From Methylocapsa palsarum (lineage in GTDB: Bacteria > Pseudomonadota > Alphaproteobacteria > Rhizobiales > Beijerinckiaceae): DNA of 64,000 nucleotides. The translations under genes and the position numbers were made by a program. The notes beneath the pieces were generated by a model that searched no databases, was not told where the DNA came from, and worked only from the letters and a program-made list of their open reading frames with translations. Shown piece after piece: positions 11,420 to 21,573 of this stretch (positions are counted from its first letter, which is position 1; every line of letters begins with the position of its first letter). Where the stretch lies: contig NZ_FOSN01000010.1 of NCBI RefSeq assembly GCF_900114285.1, forward strand, positions 62,001 through 126,000, given 5' to 3'.

Positions 11420-12277
11420 ATGACCCATACCGCCCTCGAAACCATCGTCGACGCCGCATTCGAGGACCGCGCCGACATCAATTCCGGCACGAAGGGCGAC
11501 ATCCGCAAGGCGGTCGAGGCGGCGCTGCATCTGCTCGACGCCGGCAAGCTTCGGGTCGCCGAGAAAATTCCTGGCGCCGAGGGGCCGGCCTCATGGAAGG
11601 TCAATCAATGGCTGAAGAAGGCCGTGCTTTTGTCATTTCGCCTGAATGACATGGCGCCGATTTCGGGCGGCCCCGGCGGCGCTTTCTGGTGGGACAAGGT
11701 CCCCTCCAAGTTCGAGGGCTGGGGACCGCAGGAGCACGCCGCCGCCGGGTTCCGCTCCGTTCCGAACTGCATCGTGCGCCGCTCGGCCTATATCGCGCCG
11801 GGCGTCGTTTTGATGCCCTCGTTCGTCAATCTCGGCGCCTATGTCGATAGCGGGACCATGGTCGACACCTGGGTCACGGTCGGCTCCTGCGCCCAGATCG
11901 GCAAGAACGTGCATCTCTCCGGCGGGGTCGGGATCGGCGGCGTTCTGGAGCCCTTGCAGGCGAGCCCGACCATCATCGAGGACAATTGCTTCATCGGCGC
12001 GCGCTCCGAAATCGTCGAGGGCGTGATCGTCGGCGAGGGGGCGGTGGTGTCGATGGGCACCTTCATTTCCGCCTCGACCAAGATCATCGACCGGGCCACG
12101 GGCAAGATTCACGTCGGCTACGTGCCGCCCTATTCCGTCGTCGTCTCCGGCAATCTGCCGGGCAAGCCCCTTCCGGACGGCTCGCCCGGCCCTTCGCTCT
12201 ATTGCGCCGTGATCGTCAAGACGGTGGACGCCCAGACCCGTTCCAAAACAGCGATCAACGAATTGCTGAGGGATTGA
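11420..12277 (+). CDS. dapD: 2,3,4,5-tetrahydropyridine-2,6-dicarboxylate N-succinyltransferase
   Basis: DapD transfers succinyl from succinyl-CoA to tetrahydrodipicolinate in the lysine and meso-diaminopimelate pathway. The protein is 285 aa, the usual length, with an N-terminal helical domain, a left-handed beta-helix of hexapeptide turns ([20 protein letters not shown] onwards, then GGVGIGGV and [20 protein letters not shown]) and the conserved C-terminal segment [19 protein letters not shown]. It overlaps the next gene by one base (TGATG). Confidence 0.97.
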   Translation: MTHTALETIVDAAFEDRADINSGTKGDIRKAVEAALHLLDAGKLRVAEKIPGAEGPASWKVNQWLKKAVLLSFRLNDMAPISGGPGGAFWWDKVPSKFEGWGPQEHAAAGFRSVPNCIVRRSAYIAPGVVLMPSFVNLGAYVDSGTMVDTWVTVGSCAQIGKNVHLSGGVGIGGVLEPLQASPTIIEDNCFIGARSEIVEGVIVGEGAVVSMGTFISASTKIIDRATGKIHVGYVPPYSVVVSGNLPGKPLPDGSPGPSLYCAVIVKTVDAQTRSKTAINELLRD

Positions 12278-12756
12278 TGGGCCTCTGGTCGCGGCTTGAC
12301 GCCCGGTTCGGCTTCCGCACCGACCGCGGCCGGATCGCCGCCGGAACCTGGCGCGAGGGCGCGGGGCTGCTCGCGGGCGTTCTCGCCGTTCTGACCCTCC
12401 TTTGGCTTTTCATCGAACCCTACACCCACCGCGAGCTTGGCCCCGGGACCGCGCTGTTCGACGCCAGGACATTTCTGGCCTTCGTCTATCTTCTCTTCTA
12501 CGCCTTCGCGGTGATCTTCATCGGCATCAGCTTTTATAATCTCGGCGCCAGGCGCTGGCGCGACCGGGGCAGGCCGTCCGGGTTCGCTGGTCTGCCGCTG
12601 GTGCTGGCGCTCGTCGCCGGCTCGGTTCATTGGCTGCAGCCGCGCGTCGCGGACGTTATGTCCATCTGGTATGTCGTCGGCGCGGACATCGCCTTTGCGT
12701 CGGTCCTGGTCTGGACGATCGTCGAGCTCGGTTTTCTGCCGCCCCGCGAGCCCTGA
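12277..12756 (+). CDS. membrane protein, DUF805-like
   Basis: A 159-aa protein with about four hydrophobic segments (residues about 28-46, 62-88, 101-117, 127-150). Between segments two and three is NLGARRWRDRGRP, resembling the RRLHDxG motif of DUF805 inner-membrane proteins. It begins at the ATG overlapping the dapD stop. In related genomes dapE often follows nearby; here the next gene is chorismate mutase instead. The function is unknown. Confidence 0.65.
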   Translation: MGLWSRLDARFGFRTDRGRIAAGTWREGAGLLAGVLAVLTLLWLFIEPYTHRELGPGTALFDARTFLAFVYLLFYAFAVIFIGISFYNLGARRWRDRGRPSGFAGLPLVLALVAGSVHWLQPRVADVMSIWYVVGADIAFASVLVWTIVELGFLPPREP

Positions 12757-12811
12757 TTGGCGCGTGGCCGGAAATTGCTCTAAAACGGGCTGAACGAACG
12801 GGTTCGCGCGA

Positions 12812-13741
12812 ATGGAAAGTCCTTCGGTTTCGGAAGCCCTGGCCAATCTCAGGCTTGAGATCGACCGCATCGATTCCGGGCTTCATCAGCTTTTGATCAA
12901 GCGCGGCGAGATCATCGACCGGTTGATCGAGGCGAAGGCGCGGCAGGGCGGCGGCTGCGCCTTCCGGCCCGAACGCGAGGCCGACATGATGCGCCGCCTC
13001 GTCGCGCGCCACCAGGGCCTTCTGCCGCTCGACACGGTCGAAAGCATCTGGCGCATCATCATCTCGACCTTCACCTTTGTTCAATCGCCCTACAGCGTGA
13101 ACGCCGATATTTCGGGCGGCGATGCGCCGATGCGCGATTGCTGCCGGTTCCATTTCGGCTTTACGGTTCCCTATGCGCCGCGGCGCGATGCGGGCGCCGT
13201 CATCCGCGCCGTCGCGGAATCGAATGGCGATCTCGGCCTTGTCCGCGTCACCTCCGGCTCCGGGCCGTGGTGGCGCGCCCTGACCGCGCAGCAGGCGCCA
13301 AAGATCATCGCGCGGCTTCCCTTTGTCGAACGCCCTGACCATCCGGCCGGACTGCCGCTGTTCGTGATCGCGCAGCCTCTCGCCGACGCCGCGGCGCGCG
13401 AAGTCGTGATCCATGCGCTGACCCTGGAGCGCCAGATCGACCATCCGCGCGCGCGGCTCACTGGGCTTGGCGCCGAAATGCTTGATTCCTACACGGACGG
13501 CTCCCAGATCTTCATTCTGGCGGCGGCCCCACGCGAGGCCGATCTAGAGGGCCTGCGGGAAGGTCTGAAGCTCGCCGGCGCCGGCGAGACGGAGGTCGCC
13601 GAGATCGGCGGCCACGCGGCGCGGTTCGATCTCGCCCGGAGCGGCGACGCTCCGGAAAACCGGCCGTTCGAGGCGCCGGAGCGCGAGACAATGGCGGCGC
13701 GGGCTGCTAGAGCAGACGCCCAGCGTCAGGCGGCGCAATGA
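12812..13741 (+). CDS. chorismate mutase (type II) with extra C-terminal domain
   Basis: Residues about 8-90 form an AroQ-type helical chorismate mutase (LRLEIDRIDSGLHQLLIKRG, RPEREADMMRRLVARH, IWRIII), which turns chorismate into prephenate. The remaining ~215 residues are a separate alpha/beta-looking region of unassigned function (FHFGFTVPYAPRRDAG, GDLGLVRVTSGSGPWWRAL). It shows no TRP or ESRP motif of a classic prephenate dehydratase. The last 40 residues are Ala/Arg/Glu-rich. Followed by hisC and tyrC in one direction, so the operon makes Phe/Tyr precursors. Confidence 0.82.
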   Translation: MESPSVSEALANLRLEIDRIDSGLHQLLIKRGEIIDRLIEAKARQGGGCAFRPEREADMMRRLVARHQGLLPLDTVESIWRIIISTFTFVQSPYSVNADISGGDAPMRDCCRFHFGFTVPYAPRRDAGAVIRAVAESNGDLGLVRVTSGSGPWWRALTAQQAPKIIARLPFVERPDHPAGLPLFVIAQPLADAAAREVVIHALTLERQIDHPRARLTGLGAEMLDSYTDGSQIFILAAAPREADLEGLREGLKLAGAGETEVAEIGGHAARFDLARSGDAPENRPFEAPERETMAARAARADAQRQAAQ

Positions 13742-13763
13742 CACGTTCCGGAAGTAAGATTGA

Positions 13764-14885
13764 ATGAACAAGATCGAGGTCGCGGCCCGGCCGCGCCCAC
13801 GCGCAAGCGTTCTCAATATCGACGCCTACATCCCCGGCAAGAGCCCCGAGGCGGGCGCGGTCAAGGCCTACAAGCTGTCGTCAAACGAGACGCCGCTTGG
13901 CCCTTCGCCGCTCGCGAAAGAGGCCTATCGCGACTTCGGCGACCATCTTCAGACCTATCCCGACGGCTCCGCGCGCGCCCTGCGCGCGGCGATCGGCGAG
14001 CGGTTCGGCCTCGATCCGGCGCAGATCATCTGCGGCGCGGGATCGGATGAAATCATTCACCTCCTCGCCTCGGCGTTCCTCGAGCCTGGCGACGAGGGCG
14101 TCTATACGGAGCACGGATTTCTCGTCTACCGCATCGCCATCCTCGCGGCGGGCGGTGTTCCCGTCGTCGCCCCCGAGAAGAACCTGACGGCGGATGTCGA
14201 CGCCATACTCGCCAAGGTCGGGCCAAGGACGCGAATCGTCTTCATCGCCAATCCCAACAATCCAACAGGGACCTATCTGCCCGCCGCGGAGGTCGAGCGC
14301 CTCGCCGCGGCGCTGCCGCCGCATGTCCTGCTCGTGCTCGACGGAGCCTATGCCGAATATGTGACGCAGGCCGATTATTCGGCCGGGATCGATATCGTCG
14401 CCCGCCACGAACATGTGGCGATGACCCGCACCTTCTCGAAGATCTATGGCCTCGCCGCGATCCGGCTCGGCTGGTGTTACGCCCCGCGCGCGATCTGCGA
14501 TGTGATCCATCGCATCCGGGCGCCGTTCAACACCAGCGGCGCGGCGATGGCGGCGGGAATCGCCGCGCTCAGCGACGTGGAGCACCTCGACAAGGCGATC
14601 GCCCATAATGCGCGCTGGCTCGCCTGGCTGACGCAAGAAATTTCCGCGCTCGGATTGAAAGTGACGCCCAGCGCCGGCAATTTTCTGTTGCTGCACTTCG
14701 ACAGCGAAGCCGAGGCGCAGGACGCCGACCTTTTCCTGACGGAGCGCGGCCTCATCTTGCGCGCCGTGGCGGCTTACGGCCTGCCGCATTGCCTGCGCCT
14801 GACGGTCGGACTCGAGGAGCCCAACCGTCTCGTCATCGCGGCGCTGAAGGACTTTCTGGAATCGAAGAGGCCCGCGCGTGCCTGA
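13764..14885 (+). CDS. hisC: histidinol-phosphate / aromatic aminotransferase
   Basis: PLP fold-type I aminotransferase of 373 aa. Visible are [45 protein letters not shown] and the PLP lysine in [17 protein letters not shown] (Lys226). In this operon context (chorismate mutase upstream, tyrC overlapping downstream) it probably also, or mainly, transaminates prephenate or phenylpyruvate-type substrates. Whether it also serves histidine synthesis cannot be told from this window. Confidence 0.93.
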   Translation: MNKIEVAARPRPRASVLNIDAYIPGKSPEAGAVKAYKLSSNETPLGPSPLAKEAYRDFGDHLQTYPDGSARALRAAIGERFGLDPAQIICGAGSDEIIHLLASAFLEPGDEGVYTEHGFLVYRIAILAAGGVPVVAPEKNLTADVDAILAKVGPRTRIVFIANPNNPTGTYLPAAEVERLAAALPPHVLLVLDGAYAEYVTQADYSAGIDIVARHEHVAMTRTFSKIYGLAAIRLGWCYAPRAICDVIHRIRAPFNTSGAAMAAGIAALSDVEHLDKAIAHNARWLAWLTQEISALGLKVTPSAGNFLLLHFDSEAEAQDADLFLTERGLILRAVAAYGLPHCLRLTVGLEEPNRLVIAALKDFLESKRPARA

Positions 14886-15825
14886 CGGTCTCGGGGCGCC
14901 GCTTTTTGAGCCCTTGTTCGACCGCGTCGCCCTGATCGGCATCGGTCTCATCGGCTCGTCGCTCGCGCATATCTGCCGCCGCAAGGGGCTGGCGCGCAGG
15001 ATCGTCGCCGCCGACGCCTCGAAGGAGGTGCGCACGCGGGTGGCCGAACTCGGATTCGCCGACGAAGTCGCCCCGTCCGCCGCCGAAGCGGTCAGGGGCG
15101 CCGACCTTGTCGTCCTCTGCGCCCCCGTCGGCGCGATGGGTCCGATCGCCAGGGAGATCGGGCCTCATCTCGCTCCCGGCGCGATCGTCTCCGACGTCGG
15201 TTCGGTCAAGGTTTCGATCGTCGAGGCGGTCGCTCCGCATCTGCCCGCTTCAGTTTGCTTTATCCCGGGTCATCCCGTCGCCGGAACCGAATATTCCGGC
15301 CCGGACGCCGGCTTCGCCGCGCTGTTTCATAACCGCTGGATCATTCTGACCCCTCCGGCCGACGCGGATCAGAAAGCGCTGGCGAGACTTTCCGCCTTCT
15401 GGACCGCAGCGGGCGCGAACGTCGAGACGATGACGCCCGAACATCATGATCTCGTGCTCGCCATCACCAGTCATGTGCCGCATCTCATCGCCTACAATAT
15501 CGTCGGCACCGCCGCCGACCTCGAAGCCGTGACCCAGTCGGAAGTCATGAAATTCTCCGCCGGCGGATTTCGCGACTTCACCCGCATCGCCTCGTCCGAC
15601 CCGATCATGTGGCGGGATATTTTCCTCAACAACAAGGACGCGGTGCTGGAGATGCTCGGACGCTTCAACGAGGATCTGACCGCCTTGCAGCGGATGATCC
15701 GGCGCGGCGACGGCGACGGCCTCTCTGAACTATTCACAAGGACGCGGGCGATCCGCCGCGGCATCATCGCGCAAGGCCAGGAAACAGCCGAACCCGACTT
15801 CGGGCGCAGGGCGCAAGAGGAATGA
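14878..15825 (+). CDS. tyrC: prephenate/arogenate dehydrogenase (cyclohexadienyl dehydrogenase)
   Basis: NAD(P)-dependent decarboxylating dehydrogenase for tyrosine synthesis, 315 aa. The Rossmann motif [14 protein letters not shown] (glycines from residue 21) is followed by [24 protein letters not shown] and the C-terminal helical dimer domain with [20 protein letters not shown]. It starts at GTG and overlaps the hisC stop by 8 bases, so the genes are translationally linked. Confidence 0.94.
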   Translation: MPDGLGAPLFEPLFDRVALIGIGLIGSSLAHICRRKGLARRIVAADASKEVRTRVAELGFADEVAPSAAEAVRGADLVVLCAPVGAMGPIAREIGPHLAPGAIVSDVGSVKVSIVEAVAPHLPASVCFIPGHPVAGTEYSGPDAGFAALFHNRWIILTPPADADQKALARLSAFWTAAGANVETMTPEHHDLVLAITSHVPHLIAYNIVGTAADLEAVTQSEVMKFSAGGFRDFTRIASSDPIMWRDIFLNNKDAVLEMLGRFNEDLTALQRMIRRGDGDGLSELFTRTRAIRRGIIAQGQETAEPDFGRRAQEE

Positions 15826-15871
15826 TGGCGAGGAAGACGGCCCGCCCGCCCCGGCCACTGGAGCAATTGTC

Positions 15872-16828
15872 ATGACCGAAGCCGCGCTCAAGGAGCGACT
15901 CGCAGCCGCGAATCCGGCCGACCCCACCCGCTCGTTTCAGGGGCTGATCCTGACCCTGCAAACATTCTGGGCGGCGCAGGGCTGCGTGATCCTGCAGCCC
16001 TATGACATGGAGGTCGGCGCGGGCACGTTTCATCCCGCCACGACCCTCAGAGCGTTGGGGCCGCGCCCATGGAAGGCCGCCTTCGTCCAGCCTTCGCGCC
16101 GGCCCAAGGACGGACGTTACGGTGAAAACCCAAACCGGCTGCAGCATTTCTATCAGTTTCAGGTTATCCTGAAGCCCTCGCCAGGCGACCTGCAGGATCT
16201 CTATCTCGCCTCGCTCAAGGCCATCGGGATCGACTTTGGCGTTCACGACATCCGCTTCGTCGAGGACGACTGGGAAAGTCCGACCCTTGGGGCCTGGGGC
16301 CTTGGCTGGGAATGCTGGTGCGACGGCATGGAGGTCTCGCAATTCACTTATTTCCAGCAGGTCGCGGGCGTCGAATGCGCGCCGGTGTCGGGCGAACTCA
16401 CCTACGGGCTCGAACGCCTCGCCTGCTACCTGCAGAACGTCGACCGCATCATGGACTTGAATTTCAACGGCCTCGAAGGCTCGGAAAAGGTCACTTACGG
16501 CGACGTGTTTCTTCAGGCCGAGCAGGAATATTCGCGCTACAATTTCGAACACGCTGATGTCGAAGGCCTGTTTCGGCATTTCAGGGACGCGGAGGCCGAG
16601 TGCCAGGCGCTGCTTCGCTCCGGCGAGCGCGAGCGCGAGGAAGATGGCATTCATCTCCTCGCGCTGCCCGCCTACGATCAATGCATCAAGGCCTCGCATC
16701 TCTTCAACCTGCTCGACGCGCGCGGCGTCATCTCGGCAACCGAGCGGCAAAGCTACATTCTTCGCGTGCGTGAACTCGCCAAGGCCTGCGGCGCGGCCTG
16801 GCTGTCAACCGCGGGCGGCGGGGCCTGA
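15872..16828 (+). CDS. glyQ: glycyl-tRNA synthetase alpha subunit
   Basis: Catalytic subunit of the heterotetrameric bacterial GlyRS. It is 318 aa, with the class II motifs [20 protein letters not shown] at the start, [40 protein letters not shown] and the long conserved stretch around [19 protein letters not shown]. glyS normally follows directly; here it is 1.2 kb away, with two opposite-strand genes and a repeat between. Confidence 0.98.
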   Translation: MTEAALKERLAAANPADPTRSFQGLILTLQTFWAAQGCVILQPYDMEVGAGTFHPATTLRALGPRPWKAAFVQPSRRPKDGRYGENPNRLQHFYQFQVILKPSPGDLQDLYLASLKAIGIDFGVHDIRFVEDDWESPTLGAWGLGWECWCDGMEVSQFTYFQQVAGVECAPVSGELTYGLERLACYLQNVDRIMDLNFNGLEGSEKVTYGDVFLQAEQEYSRYNFEHADVEGLFRHFRDAEAECQALLRSGEREREEDGIHLLALPAYDQCIKASHLFNLLDARGVISATERQSYILRVRELAKACGAAWLSTAGGGA

Positions 16829-16863
16829 GCGAACCTCATCCTTCCATCAGGCGCAGATTACGC

Positions 16864-16979
16864 TAGAGCGCTTTCCGGCCGAATGTGATCATTCGGTCGA
16901 TCAGAAATCGTTCCAGAGTCAAAAACTTGAGCATAGTCTTGTCGATTGGAATGATTCACTCCAATCGGAATATGCTCTA
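16864..16979 (+). repeat. interspersed MITE-like element, copy 2
   Basis: Full 116-base copy from TAGAGCGCTTTCC to GGAATATGCTCTA. Left palindrome is around CGAATGTGATCATTCG, right one around TTGGAATGATTCACTCCAA. Its last three bases, read on the minus strand, are the TAG stop of the adjacent His-rich gene. Confidence 0.9.
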
Positions 16980-17288
16980 CTGGTAGAATTGCGGAAACTC
17001 GACATAGGGCCCGGGATAAAAACAACCGGTGTCGTAAAGCGGATTACATCGCCATTCATTCGCCACGGAGAAGATACGCGGCCCCCATGCGTAGCGATGA
17101 TGATAATGGCGATGATGATAATGGCGGTGGTGATGATAATAATTGCCACGGTAATGCGCCAGCTCGACCGGGACCATCCGCGAGGCTTCCAAACCCGAAT
17201 GATATCCAACATTTGGACCGCTGATCGCACCCGGGATGGCCGATACGGATAATAGGCCGGCCAACGCGGCCGTCATGAGAATTTTCAT
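16977..17288 (-). CDS. small secreted His/Tyr-rich protein
   Basis: A 103-aa protein with a clear signal peptide (MKILMTAALAGLLSVSA, cleavage near residue 23), a central run of alternating His and Tyr (HYHHRHYHHRY), and a C-terminal segment with two cysteines in CNPLYDTGCFYPGPY. GGAGAA lies 9 bases before the ATG. The stop codon TAG is formed by the end of the adjacent repeat element, so the original C-terminus may have been longer or different. His-rich periplasmic proteins can bind metal ions; that role is only inferred. Paralogous in style to the next gene. Confidence 0.7.
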   Translation of the reverse strand: MKILMTAALAGLLSVSAIPGAISGPNVGYHSGLEASRMVPVELAHYRGNYYHHHRHYHHRHYHHRYAWGPRIFSVANEWRCNPLYDTGCFYPGPYVEFPQFYQ

Positions 17289-17398
17289 AGCGCTTCTCCG
17301 GCGACAGACAACGAAAGGAACACGCCCGCGGCCTCGTTGTTCCACCCGCATCGCCGCCGGAGAATCGTGACGATTCATCCAGCCTCAGCGATGCCAGC

Positions 17399-17935
17399 TC
17401 AGCGATGCCGGCCGCCGCCTCCATGCCACCCTCCGCCTCCATGCCATCCATGGCCGCCAAATCCGACGCTGCGTCCGGAATAGACATGGCCGCCGTAACC
17501 GGCGTAATGCCGATTCCCGCCCCAATATCCGTAGTGACGCCGGTAGGGGGCGCCGTAATACCCGTAGCCGCCATAATAGGGACCACAGCCGTAGAACGGA
17601 TCGCAGGACGCCGTCGAGGCTATTGCCAAGGGCGTCGACAAGAGTCCGAGCGCCGCTCCGGCGACGGCCGCGCCGGCGTTGGGCGCATAATAGCCGTGAT
17701 GGTGATAATAGCCGTGGGTATGGTGGCGATAATGGCCATGGTAACGATGGCCATAGTAACGATGGCCGTAGTAATGATGGCCGGGATGGCGATAGGCCGC
17801 CTGGTCTATCCCGGATTGATCTGCCGCCGGCGCGAGAATGGCCGAACCCGGCGCGCTCATCGGGCCGGCTCTCGCTCCGGCCGTGACCCCGAGCAGGATC
17901 GCGAACGAGAGCGCCGCACTCCTTGAAATGTTCAT
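17399..17935 (-). CDS. secreted His/Tyr/Gly-rich protein
   Basis: A 178-aa protein with a signal peptide (MNISRSAALSFAILLGVTAG, then ARA). The mature part starts with repeated GHRYYGHRYHGHY-type units, then a short hydrophobic Gly/Ala segment (AGAAVAGAALGLLSTP), two cysteines (CDPFYGC) and a Gly/His/Trp tail (GWHGGGGWHGGGG). GGAGGAAA precedes the ATG. Metal binding or a surface role is plausible but unproven. It lies between glyQ and glyS on the opposite strand. Confidence 0.72.
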   Translation of the reverse strand: MNISRSAALSFAILLGVTAGARAGPMSAPGSAILAPAADQSGIDQAAYRHPGHHYYGHRYYGHRYHGHYRHHTHGYYHHHGYYAPNAGAAVAGAALGLLSTPLAIASTASCDPFYGCGPYYGGYGYYGAPYRRHYGYWGGNRHYAGYGGHVYSGRSVGFGGHGWHGGGGWHGGGGRHR

Positions 17936-18057
17936 GGCTTTCCTCCATTGAACACCGGCGAACGCGTACCCTGCTCCGTTGTTCCCGCTTCAGCCCGTCC
18001 GCCGGTTCAACTTTGGCGCCCTCGCAAAATCCGCCCGTCTCATGCTAAAGCTGGTCC

Positions 18058-20223
18058 ATGCCCGACCTCCTTCTCGAATTGTTTTCCGAAGAAATCCCCG
18101 CGCGCATGCAGGCGCAGGCGGCGGACGATCTGAAACGTCTCGTGACCGAGGCCCTTGCGGCTCAGGGACTTGAGGGCGAAGGCGCCGCGAGCTTCGCCAC
18201 TCCTCGCCGTCTCGCCTTGCACATCGCCGGTCTGCCCGCGCGCCAGCGCGATCTGCGCGAAGAGAAAAAAGGTCCGCGCGTCGGCGCGCCGCAAGCCGCC
18301 GTCGACGGTTTTCTGAAGAGCGCCGGGCTTGAAAACATCGAACAGGCCAAGATCGTCCGCGATCCGAAAAAAGGCGAATTCTATGTCGCCGTCGTCGAGC
18401 GCGCCGGTCAGCCGACGCTCGACGTCCTGGCAAGCCTCCTGCCGCCGCTGATCAAACGCTTTCCCTGGCCGAAATCCATGCGCTGGGGCGCGGCCTCGGC
18501 GCAGCCCGAGTCACTGCGCTGGGTGCGCCCGCTGCACTCGATCCTCGCGACCTTCGGACCCGAGACCGAGGATCCGGACGTCGTCGCCTTCGCCGTCGAT
18601 GGCGTCGAGGCGTCCAGCATCACCTTCGGCCATCGCTTCATGGCCCCCGGCGCGATCAAGGTCCGGCGCTTCGACGATTACGCGCCAGCGCTCGAAAAGG
18701 CGAAAGTCGTGCTCGATTCCGCGCGCCGACGCGACATCATCCTCTACGACGCGCGCGACCTCGCCCTGGCCCAGGGTCTTGAACTCGTCGAGGACGACGC
18801 GCTCCTCAACGAGGCGGCGGGGCTTGTCGAATGGCCCGTGGTGCTGATGGGCGAATTCGACGCCGGCTTTCTCGACCTTCCGGCCGAAGTGATCCGCGCG
18901 ACGATCCGCGCCAATCAGAAATGCTTTGTGCTGAGGCGTCAGGCCAGCGGAGGCCTCGCCAACAAGTTCATTCTCGTCGCGAATATCGAGGCGGAAGACG
19001 GCGGCGCGGCCATCGTCGCGGGCAATGAGCGGGTAGTGCGGGCGCGCCTGTCCGACGCCAAATTTTTCTGGGAAAGCGATCTTAAAATCAGGCTCGAAGA
19101 CAGACTGCCGAAACTCGAGACTATCGTCTTTCACGAAAAACTCGGCACGCAGGGCGCGCGCGTCGGACGGCTGGAGCGGCTCGCCCGCGAGATCGCGGGA
19201 GTCATCGGCGCCGACTCCGGGAAAGCGGCGCGCGCGGCGCGGCTCGCCAAGGCGGACCTCACCTCCGAGATGGTTGGCGAGTTTCCCGAACTGCAAGGAC
19301 TGATGGGCCGCTATTACGCCAGCGCGCAGGCCGAGGACGCAAGCGTCGCCGGCGCCATCGAGGATCATTACAAGCCGCAAGGACCAAACGACCGCGTGCC
19401 GAACGATCAGGTCGCGATCAGCGTGGCGCTCGCCGACAAGCTCGACGCCCTCACCGGGTTCTGGCTGATCGATGAAAAGCCTACCGGCAGCAAGGACCCT
19501 TACGCCCTGCGCCGCGCCGCGCTCGGGGTGATCGCGCTTGTTCTGGACAACGAATTGCGGCTTGCGCTACAGGGCGTTTTGAAAGGCGCTTTGGCAAATC
19601 AAACGCCCGTCAGCAATTCACAAGTCTACGATACGGAGACAGGTGAAACACGGCCTGCCGGCACGTTGCGTGAGGTAGAAGTAATCCCTTCGCTGCTCGA
19701 CTTCTTCGCCGACCGGCTGAAAGTCTCTTTGCGCGAGCGCGGCGCGCGGCATGATCTCATCGACGCCGTCTTCGCCCTGCCGGGGCAGGACGATCTGCTG
19801 CTCATCGTGCGCCGGGTTGAGGCGCTGGGGAAATTCCTCGACACCGAGGAAGGCGGAAACCTGCTCGCGGGCTATCGCCGCGCGGCGAACATTGTGCGGG
19901 CCGAGGAAAAAAAGGCGGGCGAGGCGGAAGCCGCGTCTTTTGCGCAAGACTATTCGCAAGACGCACTCGTCGAACCCGAGGAGAAAGCGCTCGCGGGCGC
20001 CCTTGATCGCGCCGCCGTCGAAGCGAAAGCCTCTTTGGAACGTGAAGATTACGCCGGCGCCATGGCCGCGCTCGCAACGCTCAGGGCGCCGGTCGACGGC
20101 TTCTTCGAGAAGGTGACAGTCAACGCCCCTGACCCGGACCTGCGCCTGAACCGGCTGCGGCTTCTCAACGGATTGCGCCGCGCCATGCACGAGGTCGCGG
20201 ATTTTTCCAAGATCGCGGGATGA
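18058..20223 (+). CDS. glyS: glycyl-tRNA synthetase beta subunit
   Basis: Beta subunit that binds tRNA-Gly, 721 aa. The start [18 protein letters not shown] is the family hallmark. Other conserved pieces are [60 protein letters not shown], an HD-like region in the middle ([23 protein letters not shown]) and the anticodon-binding C-terminus. Partner of glyQ, but separated from it. Confidence 0.97.
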   Translation: MPDLLLELFSEEIPARMQAQAADDLKRLVTEALAAQGLEGEGAASFATPRRLALHIAGLPARQRDLREEKKGPRVGAPQAAVDGFLKSAGLENIEQAKIVRDPKKGEFYVAVVERAGQPTLDVLASLLPPLIKRFPWPKSMRWGAASAQPESLRWVRPLHSILATFGPETEDPDVVAFAVDGVEASSITFGHRFMAPGAIKVRRFDDYAPALEKAKVVLDSARRRDIILYDARDLALAQGLELVEDDALLNEAAGLVEWPVVLMGEFDAGFLDLPAEVIRATIRANQKCFVLRRQASGGLANKFILVANIEAEDGGAAIVAGNERVVRARLSDAKFFWESDLKIRLEDRLPKLETIVFHEKLGTQGARVGRLERLAREIAGVIGADSGKAARAARLAKADLTSEMVGEFPELQGLMGRYYASAQAEDASVAGAIEDHYKPQGPNDRVPNDQVAISVALADKLDALTGFWLIDEKPTGSKDPYALRRAALGVIALVLDNELRLALQGVLKGALANQTPVSNSQVYDTETGETRPAGTLREVEVIPSLLDFFADRLKVSLRERGARHDLIDAVFALPGQDDLLLIVRRVEALGKFLDTEEGGNLLAGYRRAANIVRAEEKKAGEAEAASFAQDYSQDALVEPEEKALAGALDRAAVEAKASLEREDYAGAMAALATLRAPVDGFFEKVTVNAPDPDLRLNRLRLLNGLRRAMHEVADFSKIAG

Positions 20224-20254
20224 GGTCAAACGTTTCGGCAGGGAAAGGATCAGC

Positions 20255-20682
20255 ATGAGCGAGACTACGCAAGGAGCGTGTTTTTGCGGGGCCATCGAGA
20301 TTTCCGCCAGCGGCGCGCCAAAGGCCCAGGGCTATTGCCATTGCCGTTCGTGCCGCTCCTGGTCGGCGAGCCCAGTCAATGCCTTCACGCTCTGGCCGGC
20401 CGAGGCGGTTAAGGTTTCAAAGGGCGCGGAACACGTCGCGACCTATGCAAGACGGAACGAAGCCATCGCCATTATTGCCGAATCTGCGGCGGCCATCTCA
20501 TGACCACGCACCCGCAATGGGGTCTGATCGACGTCTACGCCGCGACCATCCCCGACTTTCCGTTCGCCCCGCAAGTGCACGTCAATTACCAGGAGACCGT
20601 TCTCCCCATCCGCGACGGCCTGCCAAAGCTCAAGGATTTGCCCGCTGAAATGGGCGGATCGGGAGAAGCCGCGCCAGAATAG
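20255..20682 (+). pseudogene. GFA/CENP-V-type zinc protein gene with a -1 frameshift
   Basis: The first frame reads MSETTQGACFCGAIEISASG, then GYCHCRSCRSWSASPVNAFT, and runs out of family similarity at about 20446. A second frame continues it exactly: KTERSHRHYCRICGGHLMT and IDVYAATIPDFPFAPQVHVN to the stop at 20682. Together they give a complete ~140-aa GFA-fold protein with the CxC, CxCxxC and CxxC zinc ligands. Deletion of one base near 20447 explains the break. It is either a recent pseudogene or a sequencing error. GFA-fold proteins include glutathione-dependent formaldehyde-activating enzymes, but most have unknown function. Confidence 0.75.
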
Positions 20683-20822
20683 GCTCGATCACCGCGTCGC
20701 GACGATGAACAAACGCGGGAACGGCACAGCAGCACGGAGCCGTCCGGCAGCGCTGGATAGGCGCGGGCGTCGCGCATAGGACGCACGCGTGCGCTCATCC
20801 TCAAAAACATCGCGAGAACCCA

Positions 20823-21509
20823 TCACCCGATCTCGATCAGCAGCGGCTCCAGGCCCGCGATCGTCGCCTCGATCTTGTCGCCCTTGACCACAGGGCCGAC
20901 GCCGGCGGGCGTTCCGGTGAAGATGAGGTCGCCGGGCCAGACCTCGACGAGTTGCGACAGGAAGCTCACGATCTGCGGCACGCCCCAGATCATGTCGGCG
21001 AGGTCGGCGCTCTGACGCACCTGCCCATTGACCTTGCACTCGATCCTGCCCTTGGCGACGACGCCCGTGTACATCTCCGGAATGATCGAAGAACATGGCG
21101 CCGAATGGTCGAACGCCTTCGACATCTCCCAGGGCTGACCTTTTTTCTTCGCCGCGCCCTGCGTGTCGCGCTTCGTCATGTCGAGGCCCGTCGCGTAGCC
21201 GAAGACCATATCGTTGACTTTGTCGGCCGGGATGTCCCTGCCGCCCATCGCCATCGCGACCACCAGTTCGACTTCGTGCTGGAGATCGCTCGTGCCCGGC
21301 GGATAGGGCATCACCGAGCCGTTCTGCAAAATGGCCTGCGCCGGCTTCATGAAGAAAAACGGCGGATCGACGGCCGGATCCGACCCCATCTCCTTCGCGT
21401 GGTCGCTGTAGTTCTGGCCGACGCAGAAGATGCGGCGGACCGGAAACGGTTTCGTCGACATCGACGGGAGCGAGACGATCGGCGGTTCGGCGAAGGCGTA
21501 ATCACCCAT
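20823..21509 (-). CDS. fumarylacetoacetate hydrolase family protein
   Basis: A 228-aa FAH-fold enzyme. Metal-binding and catalytic motifs are RIFCVGQNYSDHAKEMG, FFFMKPAQAI, HEVELVVAM (acidic metal ligands), GYATGLDMTKRD, GKGQ-like KKKGQPWEMSKAFD and GDLIFTGTPAGVGPV. Members act as acylpyruvases, fumarylpyruvate hydrolases or oxaloacetate decarboxylases; sequence alone does not choose. The ATG at 21509 with GAGG upstream is preferred over an upstream start giving 275 aa. Confidence 0.9.
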   Translation of the reverse strand: MGDYAFAEPPIVSLPSMSTKPFPVRRIFCVGQNYSDHAKEMGSDPAVDPPFFFMKPAQAILQNGSVMPYPPGTSDLQHEVELVVAMAMGGRDIPADKVNDMVFGYATGLDMTKRDTQGAAKKKGQPWEMSKAFDHSAPCSSIIPEMYTGVVAKGRIECKVNGQVRQSADLADMIWGVPQIVSFLSQLVEVWPGDLIFTGTPAGVGPVVKGDKIEATIAGLEPLLIEIG

Positions 21510-21573
21510 GGACTTCAACCTCAATGATGTTCCGGACGCGACAAACGCCGGGGCCGCCCGACAAGGCGTGTGA

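Noticed and set aside
12770..12800. Possible further repeat fragment (GAAATTGCTCTAAAAC)
   Set aside because: Similarity to the element is about a dozen bases only, within chance.
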